This document shows, piece by piece, positions 1 through 8,278 of a stretch of 64,000 nucleotides of DNA. The position numbers and the translations under genes were made by a program. Below the pieces are notes generated by a model. That model did no database searches and was not told where the DNA came from. It saw nothing but the letters and a program-made list of their open reading frames with translations. Positions within the stretch are counted from its first letter, which is position 1, and each line of letters starts with the position of its first letter. Source of the DNA: DAMCAP01 sp964370205 (GTDB lineage: Bacteria; Bacillota; Clostridia; Oscillospirales; Ruminococcaceae); the NCBI GenBank assembly GCA_964370205.1, contig CAYJIK010000002.1:1-64000 (forward strand), read 5' to 3'.

Positions 1-1109
1 TTTTGGACTATGGGGCTGCCTGACATCCCCTGCACAATACCGCCTGTTAGTTCGAGTAGTTCTTCGTCGGTTATGCGTATGACCATGTTTTTTGTTGGGG
101 AGCCGTCATTGTCCGATAGTTTTTCTATCGCTATTGTATATTTTTGTGGAGTGCTTCCCTCTATTGTGGTGTAGATAAATGCTTCGCCCGGCTCTATTTC
201 ACTGCTCCTAGCTATCGGCATTACTTCGCCTGCTGTCGGTGCTTTGGTGCTGTAGCCGTATACGCCTGTTTCGTTGTTTAAAAGTAGACTGCCGAGTTCT
301 CTGCCGCCTGAAAACACGCCTTTCAGCTCTCCCGGGAATCCGCTGTGTCCTTTCGTTACGCCTGCGATGGTGACGTCAATCGCTTCACCGCTTGACAGTG
401 GCATAATTGCGCCTGTATCAACGTCGCATATGGCGTGACCCAGGCCGCCAAATATCCCTGTTTCGGGGTTGTAATATGTCATTGTCCCAATACCGGCGGA
501 GCTGTCCCTCACCCACATGCCGATACGATATTCGCCGTCGGCGGGTGAAATTACCGGTACAACGCTTAGGTTTAGCGTGATATTATCTCGCTTTAGCTTT
601 ATGGACACAGCTAAGCCGTCACTGTCTTCGACCAATTCCACCAGTTCCTCGTTTGAGTCTACGTCCTCGCCGTTGACCTCCATTATTATGTCACCTATCT
701 CAATACCCGCATCTTTAGACGGGTTTATCATCTCACCTGAAATATCCATGTCACTCATGCCTACTACAATAACCCCATCGGTATACATTTTTATACCAAA
801 CGGTGTTCCACCAACTACGACCATGTCCCTTTCCACCACGGAAACGGTGATGTCCTTAATAGGTATAGCACAGGGTAAGTCGAGGCTTACCTTGTAGCTG
901 TTGCCGGCTTGTGAGTACAACTCTTTAGGAAGGTTGTCTGTCACACTGCTGGCTGTGATACCTATTGCGGAACTTATCTTGAACTGTTCCCCCTCGGCTA
1001 CATAAAACTCATCGGGTATTGTTGCCGAGAGGGCAGAGGAGAGTCCCAAAATCACCATTGCCGTTATAGAAAGGGTGGAAGCAAACATCCTGCTAAACAG
1101 CTTTTTCAC
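1..1109 (-). CDS. spoIVB: SpoIVB serine peptidase, C-terminus cut by window edge
   Basis: Membrane-anchored serine peptidase of family S55. In Bacillus it is made in the forespore, crosses to the intermembrane space and triggers pro-sigma-K processing by cutting SpoIVFA. 369 residues are visible. They show an N-terminal hydrophobic anchor (about 8-30), a PDZ-like domain (about 100-185) and the S55 domain from about 195, with RDSSAGIGTMTYY, the catalytic-type histidine H225 in GGLGHAI, and GMSGSPIVQ near the edge, whose S363 matches the catalytic serine. Start is GTG at 1109 behind AGGGGGAA. The gene is incomplete; the last tens of residues lie outside. It sits downstream of a gerA-type operon on the same strand, after about 200 bases with no clear terminator. 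Confidence 0.93.
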   Translation of the reverse strand, partial: MKKLFSRMFASTLSITAMVILGLSSALSATIPDEFYVAEGEQFKISSAIGITASSVTDNLPKELYSQAGNSYKVSLDLPCAIPIKDITVSVVERDMVVVGGTPFGIKMYTDGVIVVGMSDMDISGEMINPSKDAGIEIGDIIMEVNGEDVDSNEELVELVEDSDGLAVSIKLKRDNITLNLSVVPVISPADGEYRIGMWVRDSSAGIGTMTYYNPETGIFGGLGHAICDVDTGAIMPLSSGEAIDVTIAGVTKGHSGFPGELKGVFSGGRELGSLLLNNETGVYGYSTKAPTAGEVMPIARSSEIEPGEAFIYTTIEGSTPQKYTIAIEKLSDNDGSPTKNMVIRITDEELLELTGGIVQGMSGSPIVQ

Positions 1110-1316
1110 ACTGTTCCCCCTAAATATATATTTACGGCACAATTATTGTTTTCAGTGCCGCCATTCGTCACATTAATACTCTTGACATTTACAGCTTTTT
1201 TATTCCGTGTTTAAATTGGCTTTTACTTTGAAAAAGACTTCCACATAGTCATAACGCAGTAAAAACCCTCTCAAAGTAAAAACTTTACCTGCTTACCAAT
1301 ATTTTTTAAAAACGCA

Positions 1317-2429
1317 TCAGCTGACATATTCTTCACTCACAGACGATATTTCCACCTCAACAGTAAATACTGCATTACCCAGTGCTTCTGTAAGCTTCTG
1401 CGTGTCTATGTTGTCAGGGTTGCCGCTACCGCCGTTTTGAAGCCAGTATTCGGGGGTGTACTTTTTTAGATGGGAGCAAAGCGTGAAAATATCGGTGTCG
1501 TGATCTTTCACTGTCTTTAAAAGGACATTTTCCAGCTCGGTTTTAATGGAATCCTCCAGGAAAACCGCTAAAGTGTCTGTGATGGTGGACGAGATGTTTT
1601 CGCTGTTCTCCACATACTCCGCTTCACCGGACAATGTAAGCTTTATCTCAAACTCCACAAAGTCATCACGGCGCATCGGCATTATTGATACGCTGTCCCT
1701 TTTGAGTTTAACAGCGGTACTGCCCAGTGTCGGGTGTTCCTCATCAGTAAAGGCGGTACCTTCCCCCGAGAGCAACCACATCGCAACTTCGCTTTCGTCG
1801 GCGGTGAGCGAAGTGACGTAACTACCGTTGTCCAAAATCGCTAAGCCGTCGCAGAGTAGTTCCACGCCATCCTCAGAAGTGTTTTGGAGTATCGGTAAGG
1901 TCATGGACTGCTTTTGGTTGTTGGCCTCACGCAGAAGGCTCATTATCGTTGCGGTGGGGTGCATGTGTTGCTTAACGCCTTCGGACAGCACCGTTTCCAC
2001 TTTGCTACCTGCTATAGGGCTGTCACCGTTTAGGTCGTCTAAATTGCCTTTGTACACTGTCACAGGGGTGGTTTTTGTGATGTCGGAATGTGCATTCAGG
2101 TAGTTCAATACTTCCACAGTTTTGCCGCTCGTTACTGTGCTTTCACTGAGCACTACCGCCCGAAGGTCGCCCAAATAAATCTCGCTACCTGCTTGTTTTA
2201 CCGCATTGTCAAGTGAGTGTGCGATGGTGTAGCCTTCCCCTGAAACGGTGATGTAAACAGGTTCGGGGTCGGTCTTCTCTTTTAGCGTGAGTGTAACGGT
2301 ATACATGTCCTCGCTGAAGTCAATTGTTATCATCTCTGCTATCTGTAGGTTTTTTATATCGACAGCTGTCCGACAACCTGTAAAAACCAAGCAGACTGTT
2401 ACTGCTAAAGAAATAATAATTCTCTTCAA
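1317..2429 (-). CDS. gerC: Ger(x)C-family spore germination lipoprotein
   Basis: C subunit of a GerA-type nutrient germinant receptor, a lipoprotein of the spore inner membrane. 370 residues with a lipobox (VFTGC, lipidated C19), then a mostly beta N-terminal part and a C-terminal Ger(x)C domain. Start is TTG at 2429 with a strong AAAGGAGGG site seven bases upstream. It is the third gene of the gerA-gerB-gerC operon, 23 bases after gerB, the standard order for tricistronic receptors. Length fits the family. The germinant cannot be inferred from sequence. Expression is expected late in the forespore (sigma G), by family analogy. Confidence 0.9.
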   Translation of the reverse strand: MKRIIISLAVTVCLVFTGCRTAVDIKNLQIAEMITIDFSEDMYTVTLTLKEKTDPEPVYITVSGEGYTIAHSLDNAVKQAGSEIYLGDLRAVVLSESTVTSGKTVEVLNYLNAHSDITKTTPVTVYKGNLDDLNGDSPIAGSKVETVLSEGVKQHMHPTATIMSLLREANNQKQSMTLPILQNTSEDGVELLCDGLAILDNGSYVTSLTADESEVAMWLLSGEGTAFTDEEHPTLGSTAVKLKRDSVSIMPMRRDDFVEFEIKLTLSGEAEYVENSENISSTITDTLAVFLEDSIKTELENVLLKTVKDHDTDIFTLCSHLKKYTPEYWLQNGGSGNPDNIDTQKLTEALGNAVFTVEVEISSVSEEYVS

Positions 2430-2452
2430 ACGTGTGCCCTCCTTTAGCTTTT

Positions 2453-3532
2453 CTACTTTTTCTCCGAATGTGGAGGTTTATACAACAAAGCCGCCGCCAA
2501 CGGAACTATAAACATAAACAAAAATACAGGCAATCCACCGCTTATGAAACGTTCTAACGTTACCGATAGTACTTCACTGTAGTAAAAGACAGTGGACAGT
2601 ACCGTGCAGGTCACAGCGAGCGCTGTAAAGCAACGCTCCCTTGCCACTCGGGGGAGAAGGCTACTAAGCAGGTCAAGCGACGCAAGAAGGTAGACTGCTA
2701 TCTTTATCACACCGATGAAGATAAACAACATCAGGTGGATAAAGTCCGCCCTTTGCAGTAGTGCGTATTTTGCGGAGGTCAAAAGCTCGTAGAAAGGGAA
2801 CTGTCCTGTCTGTGCGTAGACACCGATGGTGGTGAGGATGAAGAAGTATAAGAATTCCAGTATAATCAGTGTCCATAAAACAAACCTTCCACCGATTCGG
2901 GAGAGGGTAGAGGTCTTGCAGTTGTAGCTGAGCGACACAAGCAGTATCAGTTCTGTATTGCTCATGACAGCGTTATATACAGCTTTTCCAAACTCTTGAG
3001 GTGTAGACCAGTAGGGTATCACAAGCTCCACCATGCGTATTTCGGAGGAGAGTGTAAACGCTGAAAAAACAAGTGACAGCAAAAATAGGAAAAACACAAT
3101 CACAGAAAAACGGCAGACTGCTCTTAGACCCATATAGGAACAGTAGAAGACAACCGCAAGTATCAATAGAAGTATTGCAATACCGCTTAAGTCATCGCCT
3201 GTTATAACATTTAAAAAAGTATAAAGCCGTATAGCAAACAGTGACGCTACCATCAAAAACACCGAAAGCAAAAGTACCTGCAACAGTTTCCCAAAAACCG
3301 CATTTTTACAAGATAGCATCTCGATAGGGGAGAGACCCCCGCCATATTTTACAACCCTATCTACCAAAAATAAAATCAGTAGCATAAAAAGCGACGCTAC
3401 AACTTGACTGTACAAGACGAGCGAGCCTTCTCCCTCACTACCACTGAGCGAGTAGAGGAGCGTCATGGCGGTTCGAGAAAGTACTGTTACTGATACGATT
3501 TCCCACATGGAGAGGCGAGATACACTTGTCAT
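2453..3532 (-). CDS. gerB: GerAB/ArcD-type endospore germination permease
   Basis: B subunit of the germinant receptor, an amino-acid/polyamine permease-like membrane protein thought to hold the ligand pocket. 359 residues with about ten hydrophobic segments spread over the whole length and a short charged tail (KPPHSEKK). The ATG at 3532 overlaps the gerA stop by one base (TGATG), so the genes are translationally coupled; GGAG lies seven bases upstream. Size and hydrophobic pattern match GerAB homologues. Confidence 0.9.
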   Translation of the reverse strand: MTSVSRLSMWEIVSVTVLSRTAMTLLYSLSGSEGEGSLVLYSQVVASLFMLLILFLVDRVVKYGGGLSPIEMLSCKNAVFGKLLQVLLLSVFLMVASLFAIRLYTFLNVITGDDLSGIAILLLILAVVFYCSYMGLRAVCRFSVIVFFLFLLSLVFSAFTLSSEIRMVELVIPYWSTPQEFGKAVYNAVMSNTELILLVSLSYNCKTSTLSRIGGRFVLWTLIILEFLYFFILTTIGVYAQTGQFPFYELLTSAKYALLQRADFIHLMLFIFIGVIKIAVYLLASLDLLSSLLPRVARERCFTALAVTCTVLSTVFYYSEVLSVTLERFISGGLPVFLFMFIVPLAAALLYKPPHSEKK

Positions 3533-5037
3533 CAGCTTTCTCCTTCTTTCGGCGTATTTATAGCACCCACTTCTAGGTTTTCACGAGAAAGCTCCTTCCA
3601 GCCCATGCGCACCGCAACGTCACGCATTGCGTAAAGCGAGAAAGGGGAGAGAGGTGCGGACACTGCGGAACCGTAGCTGTTCAGCGAACAAATATTGATA
3701 AAAATAGCAGACAATCCCAGTGAAATGCCAATAATCCCGAGTGTGCCACCGACGATGATAAAACCAAATCGCAACATGGTGACAGGCTCAATAAGCGACG
3801 GGACAACATACGAACTCACAGCGGTCAGCGCCACAACAATTATAAGCGGTAGCGACACAAGTCCCGAAGCTACAGCGGCATCACCCACCACCAAAGCCCC
3901 CACGATACCCACAGTATGCCCTACCGATTTAGGGATACGTAAGCCCGCCTCAACAACAAGCTCATACACAAAGTAGATGCAGAGTGCCTCAATCATGACA
4001 GGGAAGGGAGTTTTGCTCTGTGCATCAACAAAACCGGCAAGAAGCGCACCTGGTAGTATGTCCAGATCAAAACTCACCACCGATACATACAGTCCGGGCA
4101 GTAGAACCGAGACGAAGAAGGCAAGGTACTTTATCCACCGTATAAACGTGCCGTAGTAGGGGCGTCTGGTGTAGTCGTCAAGGGTCTGGAAGTTTTCGGT
4201 AAACAGGTATGGGACTATTAGCGCAAACGGCGTGCCGTCCACAAGTATGCCTATGCGCCCCTCAGACACCTTAGCGCACAGCGTATCCGGACGTTCCGTG
4301 TTCCCGACTGCGCTGAACAGTGAGAGGTGCGCCGTGTCGATAAAGGGTTGTATATACCCCACGTCAAGAATATTGTCTATGCTAATACTTTGCAGTCTTG
4401 TGCGGATTTTATTAACTGTGTTGATATTCGCCCTATCCCTGCGGTAAACAAGGCATAGGTCAGTGGTCGCCCCTTTGCCGACACTCAAAAACTCCACAGA
4501 CAGCGACGGACAGCGCATTCTACGTCGTATCATCGAGATATTCACCCTAAGCGGCTCGACAAACCCTTCTTTACCGCCTTTAACATTGACTTCTTGGTCA
4601 GGCTCTGCGACAGAGCGGAAGTTAAACCCCTGTAACCCCACTGCTACAGCCTTGTCTATACCATCGATTAACACGACGACAAACCCCGCCATCGCAAGCG
4701 TCGCCACTTCTGTTATTGTGTACAGTTCAAACTGGTTGCCGGAAATAAACACACTACCCCGAAACCACGAAAGAAGCTCATCAGCTGTCTTGAAGTCTTG
4801 CTCTGCCATAGGCTGTGTCATAGACCGTGATGTGAGCTCCATATCAAACAGCCCCTCAAACATCACTAGAGAAATATCCACGTCACCGACTTTCATATCT
4901 CGAATAATAAGGTCAGCCGTATTACCACACATACTGCGAAGTGTTATGAGGTTTTCGGTCAAGTCGTTTGAAATGGGGACTTTCGGCATCTCGGGGGCGT
5001 CTTTGACATACGGTTTTTTGTTGTTCTTAAAAAACAT
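3532..5037 (-). CDS. gerA: GerA-type spore germination protein, A subunit
   Basis: A subunit of the receptor. It has a soluble N-terminal half (about 1-290) and a C-terminal half with several membrane segments, including the family blocks around DYTRRPYYGTFIR and PFPVMIEALCIY. I chose ATG 5037 (protein starts MFFKNNKKPY, 501 residues) because AAGAAGGG lies at a normal distance; the frame stays open to a GTG at 5091 that has no good site. First gene of gerA-gerB-gerC. The 135 bases upstream are shared with the divergent DUF421 gene. Germinant specificity is unknown. Confidence 0.9.
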   Translation of the reverse strand: MFFKNNKKPYVKDAPEMPKVPISNDLTENLITLRSMCGNTADLIIRDMKVGDVDISLVMFEGLFDMELTSRSMTQPMAEQDFKTADELLSWFRGSVFISGNQFELYTITEVATLAMAGFVVVLIDGIDKAVAVGLQGFNFRSVAEPDQEVNVKGGKEGFVEPLRVNISMIRRRMRCPSLSVEFLSVGKGATTDLCLVYRRDRANINTVNKIRTRLQSISIDNILDVGYIQPFIDTAHLSLFSAVGNTERPDTLCAKVSEGRIGILVDGTPFALIVPYLFTENFQTLDDYTRRPYYGTFIRWIKYLAFFVSVLLPGLYVSVVSFDLDILPGALLAGFVDAQSKTPFPVMIEALCIYFVYELVVEAGLRIPKSVGHTVGIVGALVVGDAAVASGLVSLPLIIVVALTAVSSYVVPSLIEPVTMLRFGFIIVGGTLGIIGISLGLSAIFINICSLNSYGSAVSAPLSPFSLYAMRDVAVRMGWKELSRENLEVGAINTPKEGES

Positions 5038-5117
5038 GTGCGACATCCCTTCTTTGCAGGTGTTTCTTAGACGAGCCTGCAGAAAATTCACTTAAAATAT
5101 ATTGCCCTGTGTTTTTG

Positions 5118-5146
5118 TGAATATGTCGTATTTTTTGGAAATAATA
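5118..5146 (+). promoter_or_regulatory. Possible sigma-G-like promoter of the DUF421 gene
   Basis: TGAATA (5118-5123), 16 bases, then AATAATA (5140-5146), resembling the forespore consensus TGAATA/CATACTA at five of seven -10 positions. It faces the DUF421 gene. The region is AT-rich, so a chance match is possible. Confidence 0.35.
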
Positions 5147-5172
5147 TTTTAAACGACAAAAGAGGTGAAGGA

Positions 5173-5847
5173 ATGTTTTCCGTTGTAATAAGAACCACCG
5201 TACTATATTTTTTTATAGTGTTTATTCTAAGGTTTATGGGTAAGCGCCAGATAGGGGAGCTTCAACCCTCAGAACTTGTAACCACTATTTTAATATCAAA
5301 CATCGCTTCCATCCCTATAGAAAACTCAGGAGTGCCCATGCTTTACGGATTGCTTCCAATACTGCTTCTAGCTTCGTTTGAAGTGGTATTGTCCGCTTTG
5401 ACAGTCAAGTCATCTAAGGCAAGGAAGTTTATAGAAGGCAATTCAAGGGTTATCATAAAAGACGGCATTATCGACCAGAAGGAACTGCTCAACCTGCGTT
5501 TTTCGCTAGACGACCTACTTGAACAACTCAGACTAATGGGGATATTTAATGTGGACGAGGTAGGTTATGCCGTTATAGAGACAAACGGAAAAATGTCGGT
5601 ATATCAAAAGTTCGCTGCACGCACCCCGACATCAGCGGAACTTGGGCTCGCCCCACCGACGGTTGACACCCCCCATGTCACTGTAATCTCAGACGGTACT
5701 CTTGATCAAAACGCTCTGGATTACTGCGGAAGGAGCGTCGAATGGTTACAAAATATTATGGTCAGGGAAGGTGTAGAAAGTGTATCGGAGGTATTCTTGT
5801 TGAGCTGTAGGCAAAATGGTGAGTATACACTGATAAAAAAACAGTGA
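5173..5847 (+). CDS. DUF421 (YetF-like) membrane protein
   Basis: 224 residues. Three N-terminal hydrophobic segments with the family block RFMGKRQIGELQPSELV (about residues 20-36), followed by a cytoplasmic YetF-type domain with IIKDGIIDQKELLNLRFSLDDL. Known of the family: DUF421 proteins are common in spore formers, and some Bacillus members sit in the spore inner membrane and affect resistance. RBS GAGGTGAAGG precedes ATG 5173. It is divergent from the germination receptor operon and followed by a DUF4363 gene, a frequent pairing. The biochemical function is unknown. Confidence 0.85.
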   Translation: MFSVVIRTTVLYFFIVFILRFMGKRQIGELQPSELVTTILISNIASIPIENSGVPMLYGLLPILLLASFEVVLSALTVKSSKARKFIEGNSRVIIKDGIIDQKELLNLRFSLDDLLEQLRLMGIFNVDEVGYAVIETNGKMSVYQKFAARTPTSAELGLAPPTVDTPHVTVISDGTLDQNALDYCGRSVEWLQNIMVREGVESVSEVFLLSCRQNGEYTLIKKQ

Positions 5848-5850
5848 AAA

Positions 5851-5902
5851 AAAGACACAGTATGCACGCTTTGGCTGACCAAACGTACATACCGTGTCTT
5901 GG
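5851..5902 (+). other. Imperfect hairpin after the DUF421 gene
   Basis: AAGACAC near 5852 pairs with GTGTCTT near 5895, with TATG/CATA and an inner GCTTTGG/CCAAACG stem. No T-run follows, so it may be an mRNA processing or stability hairpin between the DUF421 and DUF4363 genes rather than a terminator. Confidence 0.45.
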
Positions 5903-6016
5903 ATGTGTATTATGATTAGGCGGTGGAGTTTGGGTCGGTTCGCTGTTAAGCGTAGCGACATTGTGCATAAGTAATTAAGAAACAGTGGTATTAGTAAAGT
6001 GAAAGGATGTGTGGGA

Positions 6017-6397
6017 ATGAAAAGGGCGTATGTTGCCGCTGTAGCAATAGTAGCGGTGTTTCTTGTCGTAGGCATGTTTTACTATAGCCTAAGCAAAAGT
6101 GTCAGCACGCTTCAGGATAGTATACACCGCATGGAACAGGCTTCCGCATACGGTGACAACGAGCAGGTAACAGAGATTTCAAAGGAGTTGCTGACATTCT
6201 GGAGGGAGCGTGAAACATTTATAGGATTAATGGTGGAGCATTCGCAGATTGATTCAATAAACGTGTCTATAGTTCAGCTTGAACGATTGGCAGAACTTGA
6301 CAGTGAAATCGGACTATTACTTGAACTTTCCGAGCTTATGGCGGAACTGGAGCACTTGCTTGAACTTCAAAAAATAAGGCTGGGGAGTTTCATCTAA
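6017..6397 (+). CDS. DUF4363 family small membrane-anchored protein
   Basis: 126 residues: one N-terminal membrane helix (about 4-24) followed by a charged alpha-helical, probably coiled-coil region rich in E, L and Q. This matches DUF4363 proteins, which often follow DUF421 genes in Clostridia. ATG 6017 is preferred over the in-frame GTG at 5999 because AAAGGA lies nine bases before it. Likely co-transcribed with the DUF421 gene 170 bases upstream and possibly a partner at the same membrane. Function unknown. Confidence 0.75.
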   Translation: MKRAYVAAVAIVAVFLVVGMFYYSLSKSVSTLQDSIHRMEQASAYGDNEQVTEISKELLTFWRERETFIGLMVEHSQIDSINVSIVQLERLAELDSEIGLLLELSELMAELEHLLELQKIRLGSFI

Positions 6398-6408
6398 CCT
6401 ACCTTAAT

Positions 6409-6660
6409 CTATACCGGAATCATGTCATAAATTACTTCAGATAGATGAATTGGCGAAACATCTGAATTGATTAGGGTTTTCACAATGCTAAGTGCGTCTT
6501 CCACAATAGAGGTAACGTCCTTTACCTCTGCTATAATTGTGTTTTTGCTGTTTACGGCAATAATTCCGTATGAGACATACCTCACTTTGTCTTCACTCAC
6601 ATTTACCTCACAGGTGGCCTTATAGGTAATGCAGTCCTTTAATAGTTCGGTGTTTAACAT
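6409..6660 (-). CDS. Small conserved protein, DUF6514-like
   Basis: 83 residues (MLNTELLKDC...). The start at 6660 is fixed by AAGGAG seven bases upstream; the frame is open to 6753 without another ribosome site. It has a YGIIAV strand and a C-terminal helix with HLSEVIYDMI, resembling the small Clostridia family DUF6514, though I am not certain. No signal or membrane segment. It converges on the DUF4363 gene with 11 bases between stops. Function unknown. Confidence 0.6.
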   Translation of the reverse strand: MLNTELLKDCITYKATCEVNVSEDKVRYVSYGIIAVNSKNTIIAEVKDVTSIVEDALSIVKTLINSDVSPIHLSEVIYDMIPV

Positions 6661-7157
6661 ATAGATTCTCCTTAAATAATAATATGTACTTTGCTTAAAC
6701 ACATAGAGGTCAGCATATGAGTAATGGGGATGTGCTTTGTTATGGTATGCCACCTGTTGTGTCAGTTACTGTAGCCTGTTATGAAATTTGTAAATCTATC
6801 GTAATAAAATAATAACGGAAAAGCAAAAATAATGCAAGCGGTGAATTCGACAAAAATTATTAAAAACTATGTAATAGTTTTCTTTGAGTACAGAAAAATC
6901 AACATATTTTATAAAAAATAAATAAAAAAACTAATATTATTATTGTATTTTTATAATATCACACATTATGACATAAATGACAAATTTTTTAGTTGATTTT
7001 AATCTTTGAAATATCTACCAATATATATGTAAATTTTACTTGATATTTTGCTATTATGCCTATATGCGTATGTTCAGTTTTGATTTATAAACCTTAAATG
7101 TCAAATGTATGTTGCGAAAAGGATGCGCAGTGGAAAACTTTTTGTTATTTTGCTACA
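6661..7157. other. Very AT-rich gene-free stretch
   Basis: About 500 bases between the start of the small DUF6514-like gene and the pyrB promoter, with long A/T runs from 6780 to 7080. I see no ORF with a ribosome site, no convincing RNA fold and no repeat shared with the rest of the window. The part next to 6660 must hold the promoter of the minus-strand gene. Confidence 0.6.
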
Positions 7158-7186
7158 TTGCACCGTTAAATCGCAAATGATATAAT
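7158..7186 (+). promoter_or_regulatory. Sigma-A promoter of pyrB-pyrC
   Basis: TTGCAC (7158-7163), exactly 17 bases, then TATAAT (7181-7186). The predicted transcript starts near 7193, leaving a leader of about 144 nt before pyrB. Confidence 0.8.
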
Positions 7187-7255
7187 ATTTCACAAAACAT
7201 ACTACAGTAACAATCGATGAAGTTTACAGGTGGATAAGTACTTTTTAGTCGTTGG

Positions 7256-7290
7256 AAGGGTATGCTCTCACCTAAGTATACCTTTTTTTT
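7256..7290 (+). terminator. Intrinsic terminator in the pyrB leader (likely attenuator)
   Basis: An 11-bp stem (AAGGGTATGCT, 7256-7266, with AGTATACCTTT, 7275-7285, two G-U pairs) and an 8-nt loop, running into T8 (7283-7290). It lies between the promoter and pyrB, 46 bases before the start codon, so it should reduce read-through. I found no clear PyrR-binding loop or strong antiterminator; AGGTG (7228-7232) can pair with CACCT in the terminator loop but weakly. Confidence 0.7.
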
Positions 7291-7336
7291 ATGCAAAATT
7301 TGACGAAACCCCAAAATAGAAAGCGAGGCAAAGCGA

Positions 7337-8278
7337 ATGTTGCAAATGTTAAAGAGCAAAGATATACTCTCAATGCGCACGCTTACCACAGAGGAGATAG
7401 AGCTCATTTTCAAAGAAGCGGAGTCTATGAAAAAAGTGGTACTCAGTGACATGCGGAAAACCACCCACCTAACAGGTAAAACAGTGATTACGCTGTTTTA
7501 CGAAAACTCAACCAGGACAAGAGTGTCCTTTGAGCTTGCGGCTAAGTACATGGGCGCAAACGCCGTAAACATTTCTGCTTCCTCCTCCAGTGTCAGCAAG
7601 GGAGAAACCCTACTTGACACAGGCAGAAACATTGAGGCGATGGGATGCGACGCTATAGTAGTGCGTCACGGTGCATCAGGAGCGCCTCACCTACTTGCTA
7701 AGAACCTTGGTTGCTCCATTTTGAACGCAGGGGACGGACTTAACGAGCACCCCACACAGGCACTGCTTGATATGATGACCATCAAAGAAAACAAGGGTAG
7801 CTTTGAGGGGTTAAATGTCGCCATTATCGGAGATATATTGCATAGCCGTGTAGCTAGGAGCAATATTTACGGTCTCATCAAAATGGGGGCAAACGTTAGA
7901 CTTACCGCACCGTATACACTTATGCCTGTCGGGATAGAGGAGACAGGTGCAGTGGTATGCGAAACTGTTAAAGAAGCAATGGACAATGCTGATGTTGTAA
8001 TGGGCCTTAGGATGCAGCTTGAGCGCCAGAAAGACGCGCTGTTTCCATCGGTTGCGGAGTACTACGACACATTTGGTATAGGTCCCGACCAGCTTAAATA
8101 CGCTAAGAAGAATGCAATCATCATGCACCCCGGCCCTGTAAACAGGGGAGTGGAAATGGCGACACAGGTCATAGACGGCGAAAGCTCTGTAATCATCGAT
8201 CAGGTGACCAACGGTGTTGCAATTCGCATGGCTTGTCTTGAACTTGTTGGACAAGTGTTGAAAGGAGGTAGGGCATAA
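7337..8278 (+). CDS. pyrB: Aspartate carbamoyltransferase catalytic subunit
   Basis: Condenses carbamoyl phosphate and aspartate to N-carbamoyl-aspartate, the committed step of pyrimidine synthesis. 313 residues with the carbamoyl-phosphate loop STRTR (58-62), HPTQAL (138-143) and the C-terminal HPGPVNRGVE. ATG 7337 follows GAGG at a normal distance; a second ATG nine bases later is possible. It overlaps pyrC by one base (TAATG). No pyrI regulatory gene is next to it. Transcription probably responds to the leader terminator upstream. Confidence 0.97.
   Translation: MLQMLKSKDILSMRTLTTEEIELIFKEAESMKKVVLSDMRKTTHLTGKTVITLFYENSTRTRVSFELAAKYMGANAVNISASSSSVSKGETLLDTGRNIEAMGCDAIVVRHGASGAPHLLAKNLGCSILNAGDGLNEHPTQALLDMMTIKENKGSFEGLNVAIIGDILHSRVARSNIYGLIKMGANVRLTAPYTLMPVGIEETGAVVCETVKEAMDNADVVMGLRMQLERQKDALFPSVAEYYDTFGIGPDQLKYAKKNAIIMHPGPVNRGVEMATQVIDGESSVIIDQVTNGVAIRMACLELVGQVLKGGRA

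Noticed and set aside
1546..2103. Plus-strand ORFs opposite the gerC gene
   Set aside because: They are antisense shadows rich in Ser/Thr/Pro without ribosome sites, opposite a clear conserved gene. The same applies to other long antisense frames, such as 4463-5095, 8595-8984 and 23377-23859.
5091..5093. Upstream GTG as the gerA start
   Set aside because: No ribosome site there; ATG 5037 has AAGAAGGG at proper distance and gives the normal N-terminus.
7216..7236. Leader peptide MKFTGG in the pyrB leader
   Set aside because: No ribosome site before the ATG and no pyrimidine-related codon pattern.
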